A stretch of 64,000 nt of DNA from Hufsiella ginkgonis (GTDB lineage Bacteria; Bacteroidota; Bacteroidia; Sphingobacteriales; Sphingobacteriaceae). The notes beneath the pieces were generated by a model. The model was given only the letters and a program-made list of their open reading frames with translations, did no database searches and was not told where the DNA came from. Within the stretch, counting starts at the first letter, position 1, and each line of letters begins with the position of its first letter. A program made the translations under genes and the position numbers. The DNA is taken from contig NZ_WVHS01000002.1 in assembly GCF_009834915.1 (NCBI RefSeq), forward strand, positions 1,202,720 through 1,266,719. The letters are read 5' to 3'. Of the stretch, positions 53,338 through 62,694 are shown one piece after another.

Positions 53338-54825
53338 ATGATCATGAAAAGAACGAATAAATTCATCCTATCCGCATTACTTTCGGTTTCCGCTCTCAGC
53401 GGATGCGATAAATACCTGGACATTAACCGGGATCCCAACAGCCCGTCGGAAGTGACGGAAAAATTAATGACGCCTTCTATTATCAGCACCTTTGCTTACG
53501 AAGTGGCCGGAGGCTTACCCGTGCGCACCTCGGTCTTGTGGACCAAACACCTGGCCACCGCCACGGCTGCGCCGCACGAAGGGAACTACCTCATCACTGC
53601 CAACGACGTGAACAACTTCTGGCGTACCTCCTCGTACACGCACATTATGAAGACGGCCAACGACATGATCGCGCTGGCAAAGACCAATAACAACCCGCGT
53701 TACAGTGCCATCGGCAAGATCATGCTGGCCTGGAACATGTCGTACGTAACCGATGCCTTCGGCGACGCCCCTTTAACCGAGGCATTTAAGGGCGAATCGG
53801 GCATTATCAAGCCGAAATATGATAAGCAGGAAGACATCTACAAGGCTATCCAGGTGCTGCTCGACGAGGGCATTACCGAAGCAGGCGCTACCACCGGTCT
53901 CAAACCCGGTACCGAGGACTTTATCTATGCCGGCGATATGGCCAAATGGCAAAAACTGGCACGCACCTTAAAAGCCCGTTTCTATCTGCGCCTGAGCAAT
54001 GCCCCGGGTTATGTTGCCGCTACGCAGGCAAACCTGGCGCTTACCGCCCTGGCCGCAGGAAGCATCACCGGCACGGCCGACATGCCGAAGGTAGCCTACG
54101 CCGCCAAGCCCAATGCCGAAAACCCATGGTACCAATATGCCATCGACGGTAAATGGAGCACTTCAGATAAGCCGTCCATCTTTTACGTTTCTATGCTGGT
54201 TAACCGCAACGACCCCCGCCTGCCCTACCAGGTATCCAAAGCAGCCGCGGGCGCAAATGCCGGTAAATACTCGGGCGTGGTGAACGATGCGCCGCCTTTT
54301 GCGTTAAACAACTACTCGTCTATCGCACCCTTCTACAGCGCAGCCGATGCATCGCTAAACCTGCTCATGAACTCGGAACCCGCCTTCATCAAAGCCGAAG
54401 CCGAATTCCTCAAAGCCGGCAAAGTGGTGAACGCCGCGGTTATAGCCGCTTATAACGAGGCCGTTACCGCCTCCATGACGATCTATGGCGTTGCAGCCGC
54501 TGACATCACCACTTATCTCGCCGCACACGTGCTGAGCGCCGTCCCCGCCACCGCCTACGCGCAGATCATGACGGAGAAATACATCGCCAACTACCTGCAG
54601 TTCGAATCATATAACGACTGGAGAAGAACAGGCTACCCGCTGCTCCCCATTAACAACGAGGCGTATACCGGTCTTCCCGGCGGAACCGCACCCGTGATCA
54701 ACTCGATCCCCGTCAGGTTCCCCTATCCGTCCTCCGAAAGGTCTTACAACCAGGAAAACATTCCTGCCGAGATCCCTTCGGCCCACCTGCAGGCCATTAT
54801 CATCCCGGTATGGTGGGATAAATAA
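53338..54825 (+). CDS. SusD/RagB-like (SusD_6-type) outer-membrane lipoprotein
   Basis: The protein has 495 residues (Met1 or Met3). The lipoprotein signal ends at SALSGCDKYLDINRDPNSP, with the SusD-typical DxNxDPN motif right after the lipidated cysteine. The helical body includes AEFLKAGKVVNAAVIAAYNEAV, and EKYIANYLQFESYNDWRRTG lies near the C terminus, both typical of the RagB/SusD-like group. It is the ligand-binding lid for the SusC encoded upstream. Confidence 0.94.
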   Translation: MIMKRTNKFILSALLSVSALSGCDKYLDINRDPNSPSEVTEKLMTPSIISTFAYEVAGGLPVRTSVLWTKHLATATAAPHEGNYLITANDVNNFWRTSSYTHIMKTANDMIALAKTNNNPRYSAIGKIMLAWNMSYVTDAFGDAPLTEAFKGESGIIKPKYDKQEDIYKAIQVLLDEGITEAGATTGLKPGTEDFIYAGDMAKWQKLARTLKARFYLRLSNAPGYVAATQANLALTALAAGSITGTADMPKVAYAAKPNAENPWYQYAIDGKWSTSDKPSIFYVSMLVNRNDPRLPYQVSKAAAGANAGKYSGVVNDAPPFALNNYSSIAPFYSAADASLNLLMNSEPAFIKAEAEFLKAGKVVNAAVIAAYNEAVTASMTIYGVAAADITTYLAAHVLSAVPATAYAQIMTEKYIANYLQFESYNDWRRTGYPLLPINNEAYTGLPGGTAPVINSIPVRFPYPSSERSYNQENIPAEIPSAHLQAIIIPVWWDK

Positions 54826-54854
54826 CTGCCGCGAAGAGAAAGTTTGTGTGTACA

Positions 54855-54888
54855 ACAAAGCCTTTGGTTGAAAGACCGGAGGCTTTGT
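54855..54888 (+). terminator. Hairpin after the second SusCD pair
   Basis: ACAAAGCCT (54855-54863) pairs with AGGCTTTGT (54880-54888). It sits 29 bases after the susD stop. The T-run is short, so termination is likely but not certain. Confidence 0.55.
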
Positions 54889-54923
54889 CGTAGTGGAGCC
54901 TGACTAATAACTGATAGCGATCA

Positions 54924-55355
54924 CTATCCCGTCACGGTCATCATATTCCCCGCTATGGCGATGTTGTACACCTTTAGACTTTTTGTGGCTGGCCCGAGAA
55001 GCACCGAGCCACTGGGAGAGAACTCGCTTCCGTGGTTAGGACAGGTAAACCGGGTTTTTGAGGTGGTGTAAAGGATCGAGGTCCCTTCGTGGGTACACGC
55101 CTGCTGCACGGCGGTAAAAGAGGCGGCGGTACTACCGGTGGCGATGCGCGCCACAATAACCCCATTGCTGGCAAGGCTTTCGCCCACTGCGGTGATCTGG
55201 CTGGCAAGGTTTACGGTAAAGCTTACGTTCGACGGAGGGTTTATCTCCCCACCCGGTTCGCCGCTATCGCTCTTGCCGCAGGCCGCTAAACATCCGCCTG
55301 CACAAACTGCCGCAAGGCTGATGCCCAGGGTACTTAAAAATTCATCTCTTCTCAT
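54924..55355 (-). CDS. Rieske [2Fe-2S] lipoprotein or exported protein
   Basis: The protein has 143 residues. The N terminus MRRDEFLSTLG... has paired arginines and cysteines (Cys22, Cys26), so it could be a lipoprotein or a twin-arginine substrate. The Rieske cluster ligands are Cys87-x-His89 (ACTHEG) and Cys105-xx-His108 (FTCPNHGS). It probably carries electrons in the periplasm. It is four bases from the DUF5777 gene and part of a three-gene unit with YceI. Confidence 0.93.
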   Translation of the reverse strand: MRRDEFLSTLGISLAAVCAGGCLAACGKSDSGEPGGEINPPSNVSFTVNLASQITAVGESLASNGVIVARIATGSTAASFTAVQQACTHEGTSILYTTSKTRFTCPNHGSEFSPSGSVLLGPATKSLKVYNIAIAGNMMTVTG

Positions 55356-55359
55356 GACT

Positions 55360-56280
55360 TTATTTATTGTTGGTTTTTGATTGGTGCAAGGTGAACATCC
55401 TGGAAATAGTAAATCCGAAACGGTATTGTCCTTTCCCCCAGGAAGAGGTGGAGTTGGGGATAAAGTTGTTTTCCACCACCGATTTTGCGTTTACAAAGTT
55501 CATGGTGAACACGTGCCCGCCCGTTTCGATCTCGATACCTACGCCCAGCGGATCATAAAAACTGGTGGTCGGATGGTTATCGCGGTAGTTCGAAAAGGGG
55601 TGGTAGTAGTCGGCCACGATGCCGAACCGTTTGGTGAATTTGTACCGCATGGCCGCGCCCAGTGCAAACAGCGATGCCTCGTCGCCAGGCGCCAGCACCC
55701 TGTTCCTTAACAGAAGCGTAGGCGAAACCTGGAGCGAAAAGTCCGGCGAAAATTTCCTGGCAATGATCACCTGCCCGAGGTACGAGAACCGGTTGATATA
55801 ATCGTCGTAAATATCGGTCGTTACCTCGTACGGCGTAAATCCTGTTTTGGCCACCAGGCCGATGGAGAATGGCACGCGCCCGTCGGTAGACTGGCGCATC
55901 AGCGCGTACTTGAGCTGCAGGTCCAGCAGTTGCTCATATTTGCTCCTGCCAAACCCGATATTCAGGCGGTCGCTGATCCCATATTCGAAATTAATGTAAA
56001 TGTCAGACGAATTATCCAGCCCCACCAGCGTCTTACCCCCGCCATCGGTGCCGGCGATGTCGCCGAAACGGTGAACGACCTTAAAGTCCAGGTCGTACTT
56101 TTTAACCATCGCCGTGGTCTCCGAGAGAATGAGCCTGCCGGATTTGAACGCCGCGCCCGACACTTCGCGCGCGCCGCCCTGCTCCTTTTCCATCGCTTTC
56201 ATCAGCGAATCCGTTTGCGCCGATGCGGCATAATTAAGCGCGAATAAGGCCGCTAAAAAAAAGTACTTTTTGTTGATCAT
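55360..56280 (-). CDS. DUF5777-family beta-barrel protein
   Basis: The protein has 306 residues with a signal peptide (to about AASAQ) and alternating beta-strands with many aromatic residues (INFEYGISDRLNIGFGRSKYEQ). It ends like an outer-membrane barrel. DUF5777 proteins of Bacteroidota are found beside Rieske and YceI genes, as here. The function is unknown; an outer-membrane role in respiration or quinone/lipid handling would be speculation. It overlaps yceI by four bases. Confidence 0.85.
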   Translation of the reverse strand: MINKKYFFLAALFALNYAASAQTDSLMKAMEKEQGGAREVSGAAFKSGRLILSETTAMVKKYDLDFKVVHRFGDIAGTDGGGKTLVGLDNSSDIYINFEYGISDRLNIGFGRSKYEQLLDLQLKYALMRQSTDGRVPFSIGLVAKTGFTPYEVTTDIYDDYINRFSYLGQVIIARKFSPDFSLQVSPTLLLRNRVLAPGDEASLFALGAAMRYKFTKRFGIVADYYHPFSNYRDNHPTTSFYDPLGVGIEIETGGHVFTMNFVNAKSVVENNFIPNSTSSWGKGQYRFGFTISRMFTLHQSKTNNK

Positions 56281-56831
56281 GGTTTTGGGGCTGAATAAAT
56301 GGTGTAATTTCCTGAAATGCTGACCTGGATGCTTTCCGCAATGTTTTTGAACACCAGCGTAGGGATCTTGATATTGTGGTCCTTACACATCACCATAAAT
56401 ACCGAGTTGATGGATACAACGCCTTTGCTTATCCTGATCGTGCCGCTGATGGTTCGCTGCTGCTTCACCCCGTGCACATCGAGATCGCCGGTTACGGTTA
56501 CCTTATACTCGCCGTCGGTAAGTGTTAGCGGGCCGTTGATCCTGCCCTTGAATACTGCATTGGGATACTTATCACTCTCCAGGTAATTTTCGTTAAAGTG
56601 CTCCTGCATCAGGCTCTTTTTGAACTGAAAGGAACGGATGGGAATGGTCACCTGTATCTCGCCCGTTGCGGCATTTAATACCGAGATCCCTTTGGCAGAA
56701 ACGGCCTCGATATTTTCCATCGGGGCTTCGGAATAGATCCGGCTTTTGATTTCTTTCGAAGTATAAACAGTGCCCTGGGCATGGGCGCCGAGAGCGAAAA
56801 ATAAACAAAGCAGTAAGCCCGACGTTTTCAT
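56277..56831 (-). CDS. YceI-family periplasmic lipid-binding protein
   Basis: The protein has 184 residues with a signal peptide (LFFALGAHAQ). The lipocalin-like YceI barrel shows MQEHFNENYLESDKYPNAVF and the GDLDVHGVKQQRTISGTI strand. YceI proteins bind polyisoprenoids and related amphiphiles. It is the first gene of the YceI-DUF5777-Rieske unit, which suggests a shared role in lipid- or quinone-linked electron transfer. Confidence 0.92.
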   Translation of the reverse strand: MKTSGLLLCLFFALGAHAQGTVYTSKEIKSRIYSEAPMENIEAVSAKGISVLNAATGEIQVTIPIRSFQFKKSLMQEHFNENYLESDKYPNAVFKGRINGPLTLTDGEYKVTVTGDLDVHGVKQQRTISGTIRISKGVVSINSVFMVMCKDHNIKIPTLVFKNIAESIQVSISGNYTIYSAPKP

Positions 56832-56943
56832 AATCTCCGGTTTTAATTAGGACTTGCCTTTACCCCCTACACGGATTTAACAGGCGAAGGGTTGCCTGAC
56901 GGCAAAAAAATAGCGGAGATTTACCCCGATCGTAATATATTAG

Positions 56944-57070
56944 CTGATGGCTGACGGCTGTTGGCTAGTGACCGATGGCTGACGGCTAGTGACCAGCACC
57001 GTTTCAATTATCGGCCGAGTGCTTTATAATTGATCATACGCAAGCCAATAACCGTTAGCCAATAGTTAAC
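56944..57070. repeat. Cluster of short GGCTGACGGCT-type repeats
   Basis: The left part has GGCTGACGGCT twice (near 56949 and 56973) and TTGGCTAGTGACC-like words. The right part (57043-57070) holds complementary GCCAATAACCGTTAGCCAATAG. The words match the arms of the palindromic repeat at 23240-23317, but the TATGGCGYCATA centre is missing. It lies directly upstream of the DUF3472 gene. Confidence 0.5.
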
Positions 57071-57077
57071 CCGCGCG

Positions 57078-58370
57078 ATGAAAAGATCCGTCCTCCTTAC
57101 CACCTGCCTTTTTATGGCCCTGGCCGCTCCCTGTAACGCACAGGACCCAGCCGTCAGCGTCCCGTTAGGCGGAAACGCCTGGCTAAATAAGAACGCGAAG
57201 GCCCGTTTAACCGATACGGGGCTCATCAACTGGGTCTCGTCCAACGACACGGTCGGGATCTTTGTCAGGCTGGAAGCGGCGGGAACGCTCAACCTGTCGC
57301 TTCGCCTCCGCGTTACCGGGGGCGCCAGCCGCATAAAAATGGCCGTCAACAACCGATCGTTTATTCAAAAGGTTGACAATAAGGACTTCCAGGTCGTAAA
57401 GTTTGGCGGGATCACCGTAAAGGCGCCGGGTTACCAACAGGTCAGGCTGGTGCGGATCGGCAGGTCCCTGGACACGTATGCCGACGTATCCGACCTCCTG
57501 CTCAGCGGCAGCGCGCTATCCAAAGGCGCCGCCTACGTAAAAAACAACGAAAGCAATTACTTTTACTGGGGGCACCGCGGGCCCTCGGTCCATCTCAACT
57601 ACCAGTTCCCCCCGGAAATAAAAAATACCGCCGAATGGTTTTACAGCGAGATCACGGTCCCGGAAGGTAATGATGTCCAGGGGTCGTATTTTATGGCGAA
57701 CGGCTTCAATGTGGGCTATTTCGGCATGCAGGTAAACTCGCCGACGGAGCGTCACGTGCTGTTTTCGGTGTGGGCGCCCTTCACTACGGACGATCCCGGG
57801 AAAATCCCCGACAGCCTGAAGATCCGCCTGTTAAAAAAAGGCCCTGGCGTATACACCGGCGAGTTCGGCAACGAAGGCTCGGGCGGCCAGAGCTACCTCA
57901 ACTTCCCCTGGCGAGCCGGCAAAACCTATGCATTTTTAACGCATGCAGAAGCAGATGCCGCATCAAAAACAACCGTTTACACCGCTTACTTCAGGGAAAC
58001 GGGGCAAGATAACTGGTTGCTGATCGCCAGCTTTAAGCGGCCGCAGTCGGGGTTTTACCTGGAACGTATGCATTCTTTCCTCGAAAATTTCGACCCTTCA
58101 CGGGGGAATATCCGGCGCGAAGCGCTTTACGGCAACCAATGGGCGGTAACTACCACCGGGAAATGGATCCCCGCAGCATCGGCAATTTTTACCGTAGATG
58201 CTACCGCGAACATCAACTACCGCAAAGATTACAGCGGCGGCGTTGCCGGGGATCGCTTTTACTTGCGCAACTGCGGCTTTTTCAACGATTTCACCCCGGC
58301 AAAGTCGTTACTGAACAAGACCGCTGTCCCGGGCGACCACCCCGCGATCGATTTCACGAAACTGCCCTAA
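57078..58370 (+). CDS. Secreted DUF3472 (with DUF5077-like) protein
   Basis: The protein has 430 residues with a signal peptide (ALAAPCNAQ). The first third fits DUF5077 (a small beta-sandwich), and the rest fits DUF3472, for example NESNYFYWGHRGPSVHLNYQ and ERMHSFLENFDPSRGNIRREA. These are secreted proteins linked with polysaccharide use in Bacteroidota. No catalytic site is known. It is followed in the same direction by the DUF1080 gene (67-base gap). Confidence 0.85.
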   Translation: MKRSVLLTTCLFMALAAPCNAQDPAVSVPLGGNAWLNKNAKARLTDTGLINWVSSNDTVGIFVRLEAAGTLNLSLRLRVTGGASRIKMAVNNRSFIQKVDNKDFQVVKFGGITVKAPGYQQVRLVRIGRSLDTYADVSDLLLSGSALSKGAAYVKNNESNYFYWGHRGPSVHLNYQFPPEIKNTAEWFYSEITVPEGNDVQGSYFMANGFNVGYFGMQVNSPTERHVLFSVWAPFTTDDPGKIPDSLKIRLLKKGPGVYTGEFGNEGSGGQSYLNFPWRAGKTYAFLTHAEADAASKTTVYTAYFRETGQDNWLLIASFKRPQSGFYLERMHSFLENFDPSRGNIRREALYGNQWAVTTTGKWIPAASAIFTVDATANINYRKDYSGGVAGDRFYLRNCGFFNDFTPAKSLLNKTAVPGDHPAIDFTKLP

Positions 58371-58437
58371 CATAATGGTCAAAAGTCACCATAAGTAACG
58401 CAATATTGTTACCTTCAGTCACCTAATCGCCCTACAC

Positions 58438-59232
58438 ATGAGATCTCTGTTACTCACCGCCTTCAGCCTGGTTTTCCTGTTAAGCTGTCATACCGTGCAA
58501 CTTAATAAAGCGACGGGGAAATGGATCCCGCTTTTTAACGGCACGGACATTAAAGACTGGATCGTAAAGATCCACCATTACGAATGCGGGGAGAACTTCG
58601 GCAACACCTTCCGGGTGGAAGACGGGATCATTAAGGTGCGCTACGACCAGTACGGCCCGTTTAACGACCGCTTCGGGCACCTTTATTATAAAGTACCGTT
58701 CTCGTACTACCATCTTAAATTCGAGTACCGTTTTGTGGGTGAGCTGCAGCAGGGCGCACCAGGTTACACGCTCCTAAACAGCGGCGTGATGTTCCACTCA
58801 CAGGACCCGCGCACCATGCCAAAGGAACAGGACTGGCCCATCTCCATCGAAATGCAGCTGCTGGGCGGTCTCGGCGACGGCAAACCACGCACCACGGGCA
58901 ACATGTGCTCTCCGGGAACCAACATCGTGTACAAGGGCGTTTTTGACGAACGGCATTGCATCGATTCTTCTTCTAAAACTTATGATGGCGACCAGTGGGT
59001 ACAGGGAGAGCTGATCGTGCTGGGCGATTCGCTCATTACCCATAAGATCAACGGCGAAACCGTGATGCAATACTCCAAACCGCAGATCGGGGGAGACGTG
59101 GTGAACCGGTATGATCCGAAGATCAAGATCGACGGCACCGCGCTTAAAAGCGGGTTCATCGCCCTGCAAAGCGAAGGTCAGCCGGTCGACTTCAGGAATG
59201 TAGAGATCATGGTCCTTCCGCCGAAAAAATAA
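58438..59232 (+). CDS. DUF1080 (3-keto-disaccharide hydrolase-like) lipoprotein
   Basis: The protein has 264 residues with a lipobox (FLLSCHTV, Cys17). The DUF1080 concanavalin-like fold is recognised by WIPLFNGTDIKDW near the N terminus, YYKVPFSYYHLKFEYRF, and the closing GFIALQSEGQPVDFRNVEI. Members hydrolyse 3-keto-glycosides or bind sugars. Together with the DUF3472 and GH43 proteins it suggests a small polysaccharide-processing group. Confidence 0.92.
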   Translation: MRSLLLTAFSLVFLLSCHTVQLNKATGKWIPLFNGTDIKDWIVKIHHYECGENFGNTFRVEDGIIKVRYDQYGPFNDRFGHLYYKVPFSYYHLKFEYRFVGELQQGAPGYTLLNSGVMFHSQDPRTMPKEQDWPISIEMQLLGGLGDGKPRTTGNMCSPGTNIVYKGVFDERHCIDSSSKTYDGDQWVQGELIVLGDSLITHKINGETVMQYSKPQIGGDVVNRYDPKIKIDGTALKSGFIALQSEGQPVDFRNVEIMVLPPKK

Positions 59233-59237
59233 GCCGG

Positions 59238-60227
59238 TTACCTTACCTTTACCGGCTTTACCTTCTCGAAAACATTCACCGGCAGGATATGTCCTTCCGC
59301 ATCAAAACGCATGGGCGAAATACAGGTCTCGCGGTTATACCCGTTTCCTCCCGGGATCTTAAACCGGTGGTAAGCGATATACCACTCGTCCTTACCCGGC
59401 ACCTGTACCACCGAATGATGACCGGCGCCCTTCACCACGCCGCTGCCTTTAAGTACCGGATAGCCCCCGGCCTTTTTAAACGGTCCCATCGGGGATGATG
59501 AGGTGGCATAAGCAATGGAGTAGCGCGGGTCGCGGGTGTCGTATTCAGACCACATCAGGTAATAAAGCCCGTTCCTTTTAAAAACGAACGGACCCTCATT
59601 GTACCCTTGCGGGCGAAAGGAAACGATCTTCGAAGTGTCGCAGGAGACCATATCGTCGTTCAGCTTTACAATGTTGCATTGCCCCTGGCCGAAGTACAGG
59701 TAGGCCGCTCCATCGTCGTCTGAAAACACCATCGGGTCGATCATCTGCCCCCGGCGGGTACCTTTTTTTATGAGCGGCGTGCCAAGGGGGTCTTTAAAAG
59801 GACCGGTAGGCTTATCGGCCACCGCCACGCCAATATTTACATCAGCCGAATAATAGTAATAGAACTTCTTGTTTTTTACAGCGATGGCCGGTGCCCAGGC
59901 ACGTTCTTTAGCCCAGGTAAGGTCGCGGGGCAGGTCGAGTATAACGCCTTCATTCTTCCAGCTGACAAGGTCCTTTGACGACCAGCAGGTAAAACTGGCA
60001 GACAGCCAGCCGGTGGTGCCATCGGTAGTTGGGTACAGGTAAAACGTTTTGTTGAACACGGCGATATGCGGATCGGCGTATACGCCGGGCAGTACGGGCG
60101 GCGGCGCGTTTAGCGTGTCCCTTACCTGCGCAGCTGCCGGGAACGCGGCCACCAGCAATAACAACGCCGCATAGCTAAGCTTCCATAAATTCCCAGGCAG
60201 TTTGATAAGCGCCGTTTTCTTCCACAT
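59238..60227 (-). CDS. Secreted glycoside hydrolase family 43 enzyme
   Basis: The protein has 329 residues. The five-bladed propeller has the GH43 catalytic trio: base Asp52 (YADPHIAV), pKa-modulating Asp164 (MIDPMVFSDDDG) and acid Glu211 (NEGPFVFKRNG). Family substrates are arabinans, xylans or galactans. The ATG at 60227 gives a signal peptide (LLLLVAAFPAAAQ). This start lies 53 bases inside the end of the helicase gene on the same strand; no later start would keep the signal peptide. It converges on the DUF1080 gene with a five-base gap. Confidence 0.9.
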   Translation of the reverse strand: MWKKTALIKLPGNLWKLSYAALLLLVAAFPAAAQVRDTLNAPPPVLPGVYADPHIAVFNKTFYLYPTTDGTTGWLSASFTCWSSKDLVSWKNEGVILDLPRDLTWAKERAWAPAIAVKNKKFYYYYSADVNIGVAVADKPTGPFKDPLGTPLIKKGTRRGQMIDPMVFSDDDGAAYLYFGQGQCNIVKLNDDMVSCDTSKIVSFRPQGYNEGPFVFKRNGLYYLMWSEYDTRDPRYSIAYATSSSPMGPFKKAGGYPVLKGSGVVKGAGHHSVVQVPGKDEWYIAYHRFKIPGGNGYNRETCISPMRFDAEGHILPVNVFEKVKPVKVR

Positions 60228-62073
60228 AGGTGATAAAATTACGATAAAATGCCGAACCGGAAAGCGTAGCGCTATCCCCCGTTACCACCAGTTTTTTGCG
60301 GGCGCGGGTCATGGCCACGTTCATCCGGCGGGTATCTGAGAGAAACCCGATCACTCCTTCGGCATTGCTTCGTGTAAGCCCGATGTACACTACATCGCGC
60401 TCCTGGCCCTGGAAGCTGTCGATGGTATTCACCGAAATGCGGGAGAGGTGCGGCTGCAACGACGGGGATTGTTGTACCAGCCCGTTCAGGATGGGCAATT
60501 GCTGTTTGTACGGGGAAATAACGGCCACAGAAGGCAATGCACCCGCAGCATCCGCCGCTGCGAGCAATTGCGCCAGGTGTTTCACTATAAAAGCGGCTTC
60601 TTCCGGGTTAGTGGTGCTGGTACCTTCGGCCTTCTCTTCGAACCCGCAGCCTGCCGTATCTATAAATACCAGCGGATTATCACCCGGATACAGCACCCGG
60701 CTGGCAACGGAAGCATGCGCCCGCAGCCGGCCGTGGTAAAATACATCCGACGAATACCCCATGATCCTGGTATTCATCCGGTATTGTTCCTCCAGCAGCG
60801 TAACCGCGCCGGGATGCAGCGCCACGCATTTTTCAAGAAGCGTGGTTGCAAGGCCTTTACGAGCGGCCTCCTCAGATTTTATGGTAGGCGGCAGCTGCAG
60901 GTGATCGCCGGCGAGCACCACTTTCTGCGCTTTCAGGATGGGGATCCAGCAGGCGGGTTCCAGCGCCTGCCCGGCTTCGTCGATCACCACGGTATGGTAC
61001 CGCAGCTCCCTCACCGTGTAATGGGTGGCTCCTACCAGCGTAGCGGTGATCACCTGCGCCTTCGCCAGCAGGTCGTCGGTTACAAATTGCTCGATCATGC
61101 CTATTTCTTTCATGATCTTATGCGCTTCATCAAACAACGCCTTCCGTTGGTCGCGCTCGGCACGGCCGAAATTCCGCTTGTACTTATGCGCCATATTCCG
61201 GTATTCATTGGCCCGCTTTTTCAGCTCCCGGGCATCTTTCATGCCGGGATGGGCGCTCATCCTGTTATCGAGCGTAAGCGCCAGCAAGCGTTCAGACACA
61301 CGGGCCGGGTTGCCTACGCGCAACACGTTCAGCCCTTGTGCGGCCAGTTTTTCGCTCAGCAGGTCTACCGCCGTATTGCTCGGCGCCACCACCAGTATTT
61401 GCCTATCCTCCCGCGCGATCATGGCGCAGATGGCCTCCACCAGCGTGGTGGTTTTGCCCGTTCCCGGCGGACCATGCACAATAGCGAGCTCGTTGGCCGA
61501 TAATATCTTTTGCACGGCAGCCCGCTGCGAACGATTGAGGACTGAACCCGGTGCCGACTCCCGTTCTTCGGCAAACGTAGGCGTTTTTTCCCCGGTGAGG
61601 ATATCCACGAGCCTGCCGGTAGCTGCAGGCTTATCCGGTTTAACGGCTTGCTTCAGAGCGGCTTCCATCTCGTCGTAGCTGTTTTCGTCGAACAACAGGT
61701 CTACGCCCAGCTTGCCGTTGCGCGACCATTCCGGCAGTTCATCCGTTTTAAGCGTCACCTTCATCCTATTGCCGCTGATATGCGTAATTGTGCCTTCCAC
61801 CCGGCAATTCCCCGCATCGTGGTTGGAAAACAGGGCCGCGGCAGCGCCAAAACGGAACTGGTGAGGAATATCCTGGTGGGTGGTCCGCTCGAGCTCCACC
61901 GTGAGGTAATCGCCCCTCCCGAACTCAGATCCCCGTATCGCTACCGGGTACCAGGTTAAGCCGTTGGCGCGCCGCTCAGGCACCGAAGCGGTTTGCGTAA
62001 GCAGCTGGTAAATCCGGCGGTCGGCGCCGCGCTCGGTAAGCAGCAGTTGGAGCAGGTTCTCGAAATAAGACAT
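60175..62073 (-). CDS. SF1 helicase, UPF1/IGHMBP2-like
   Basis: The protein has 632 residues from the ATG at 62073; a TTG two codons upstream lies inside a promoter box and is discounted. After an N-terminal beta-barrel-type region comes a two-RecA core with Walker A GPPGTGKT (about 201-208), Walker B VIDEAGQALEP, the LEEQYRMN motif, and the C-terminal NTIDSFQGQERDVVYIGL and VAMTRARKKL motifs. It is an ATP-dependent DNA/RNA helicase found widely in Bacteroidota. The exact role is unknown. Confidence 0.93.
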   Translation of the reverse strand: MSYFENLLQLLLTERGADRRIYQLLTQTASVPERRANGLTWYPVAIRGSEFGRGDYLTVELERTTHQDIPHQFRFGAAAALFSNHDAGNCRVEGTITHISGNRMKVTLKTDELPEWSRNGKLGVDLLFDENSYDEMEAALKQAVKPDKPAATGRLVDILTGEKTPTFAEERESAPGSVLNRSQRAAVQKILSANELAIVHGPPGTGKTTTLVEAICAMIAREDRQILVVAPSNTAVDLLSEKLAAQGLNVLRVGNPARVSERLLALTLDNRMSAHPGMKDARELKKRANEYRNMAHKYKRNFGRAERDQRKALFDEAHKIMKEIGMIEQFVTDDLLAKAQVITATLVGATHYTVRELRYHTVVIDEAGQALEPACWIPILKAQKVVLAGDHLQLPPTIKSEEAARKGLATTLLEKCVALHPGAVTLLEEQYRMNTRIMGYSSDVFYHGRLRAHASVASRVLYPGDNPLVFIDTAGCGFEEKAEGTSTTNPEEAAFIVKHLAQLLAAADAAGALPSVAVISPYKQQLPILNGLVQQSPSLQPHLSRISVNTIDSFQGQERDVVYIGLTRSNAEGVIGFLSDTRRMNVAMTRARKKLVVTGDSATLSGSAFYRNFITYVEENGAYQTAWEFMEA

Positions 62074-62076
62074 GGG

Positions 62077-62084
62077 CAAAGGTA
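62077..62084 (-). promoter_or_regulatory. -7 box directly before the helicase start
   Basis: TACCTTTG on the minus strand (62084-62077) is followed by CCC and the ATG at 62073, as for a leaderless transcript. No -33 TTG is seen at the right spacing, so the match is partial. Confidence 0.4.
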
Positions 62085-62113
62085 AAAAAACCTATTTTAG
62101 TTGAGTTAATGGT

Positions 62114-62587
62114 ATGAAGACCTCCGTTCTATCTTTTTTACGGCGCTACGGATCGCTATTTCTCTATGGCGTGGCACTGGCGTCGCTGCTCTTCCTGCTT
62201 AAATGGCTCGAGTTACGCTTCCTGTTCATCCATTATTCTATCGAACTGTACATTGGCAGCATCGCCCTGGTATTTACGCTGCTTGGTATCTGGTTATCGC
62301 ATAAACTGACCCGGCCGAAAGTTGTGGTGCTGGAAAGGGAAGTACTTGTACCGGGCCCTGGCGCAGGCGTGAACAACGAAATGATCGCGCGGCTGGGTAT
62401 CAGTAAACGCGAGATGGAAGTGCTTACCCTTATCGCCGAAGGGCTTAGTAACGAGGAGATCGCGGCACGCCTGTTCGTTTCGTTAAATACGGTAAAAACA
62501 CACTCGTCGCGCGTGTTCGGCAAAATGGAGGTACGGCGGCGTACCCAGGCCATTGATAAAGCCCGGCGGATGGGACTGATCCCGTGA
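62114..62587 (+). CDS. Membrane-anchored LuxR-type transcriptional regulator
   Basis: The protein has 157 residues. Two transmembrane helices (about 14-32 and 43-62) precede a LuxR/GerE helix-turn-helix (LGISKREMEVLTLIAEGLSN, then AARLFVSLNTVKTHSSRVF) at about 95-155. The short acidic-basic linker has no receiver domain. Regulators of this layout occur next to DUF4199 genes in Bacteroidota, as here (108-base gap). The signal is unknown. Confidence 0.9.
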   Translation: MKTSVLSFLRRYGSLFLYGVALASLLFLLKWLELRFLFIHYSIELYIGSIALVFTLLGIWLSHKLTRPKVVVLEREVLVPGPGAGVNNEMIARLGISKREMEVLTLIAEGLSNEEIAARLFVSLNTVKTHSSRVFGKMEVRRRTQAIDKARRMGLIP

Positions 62588-62694
62588 ATCTCACACTTTA
62601 GGTTGAAAAAGCGGTTTTTATGCAAAATCACCCGAAAGTATGAGCCCAAATTTTAGCAAATGATCCACATTTGAGCATAAATCATAATGAACTC

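Noticed and set aside
61025..61678. Long open frame (217 codons) antisense to the helicase
   Set aside because: Codon order mirrors the helicase motifs on the other strand; such long shadows are common in GC-balanced genes and it has no recognisable domain.
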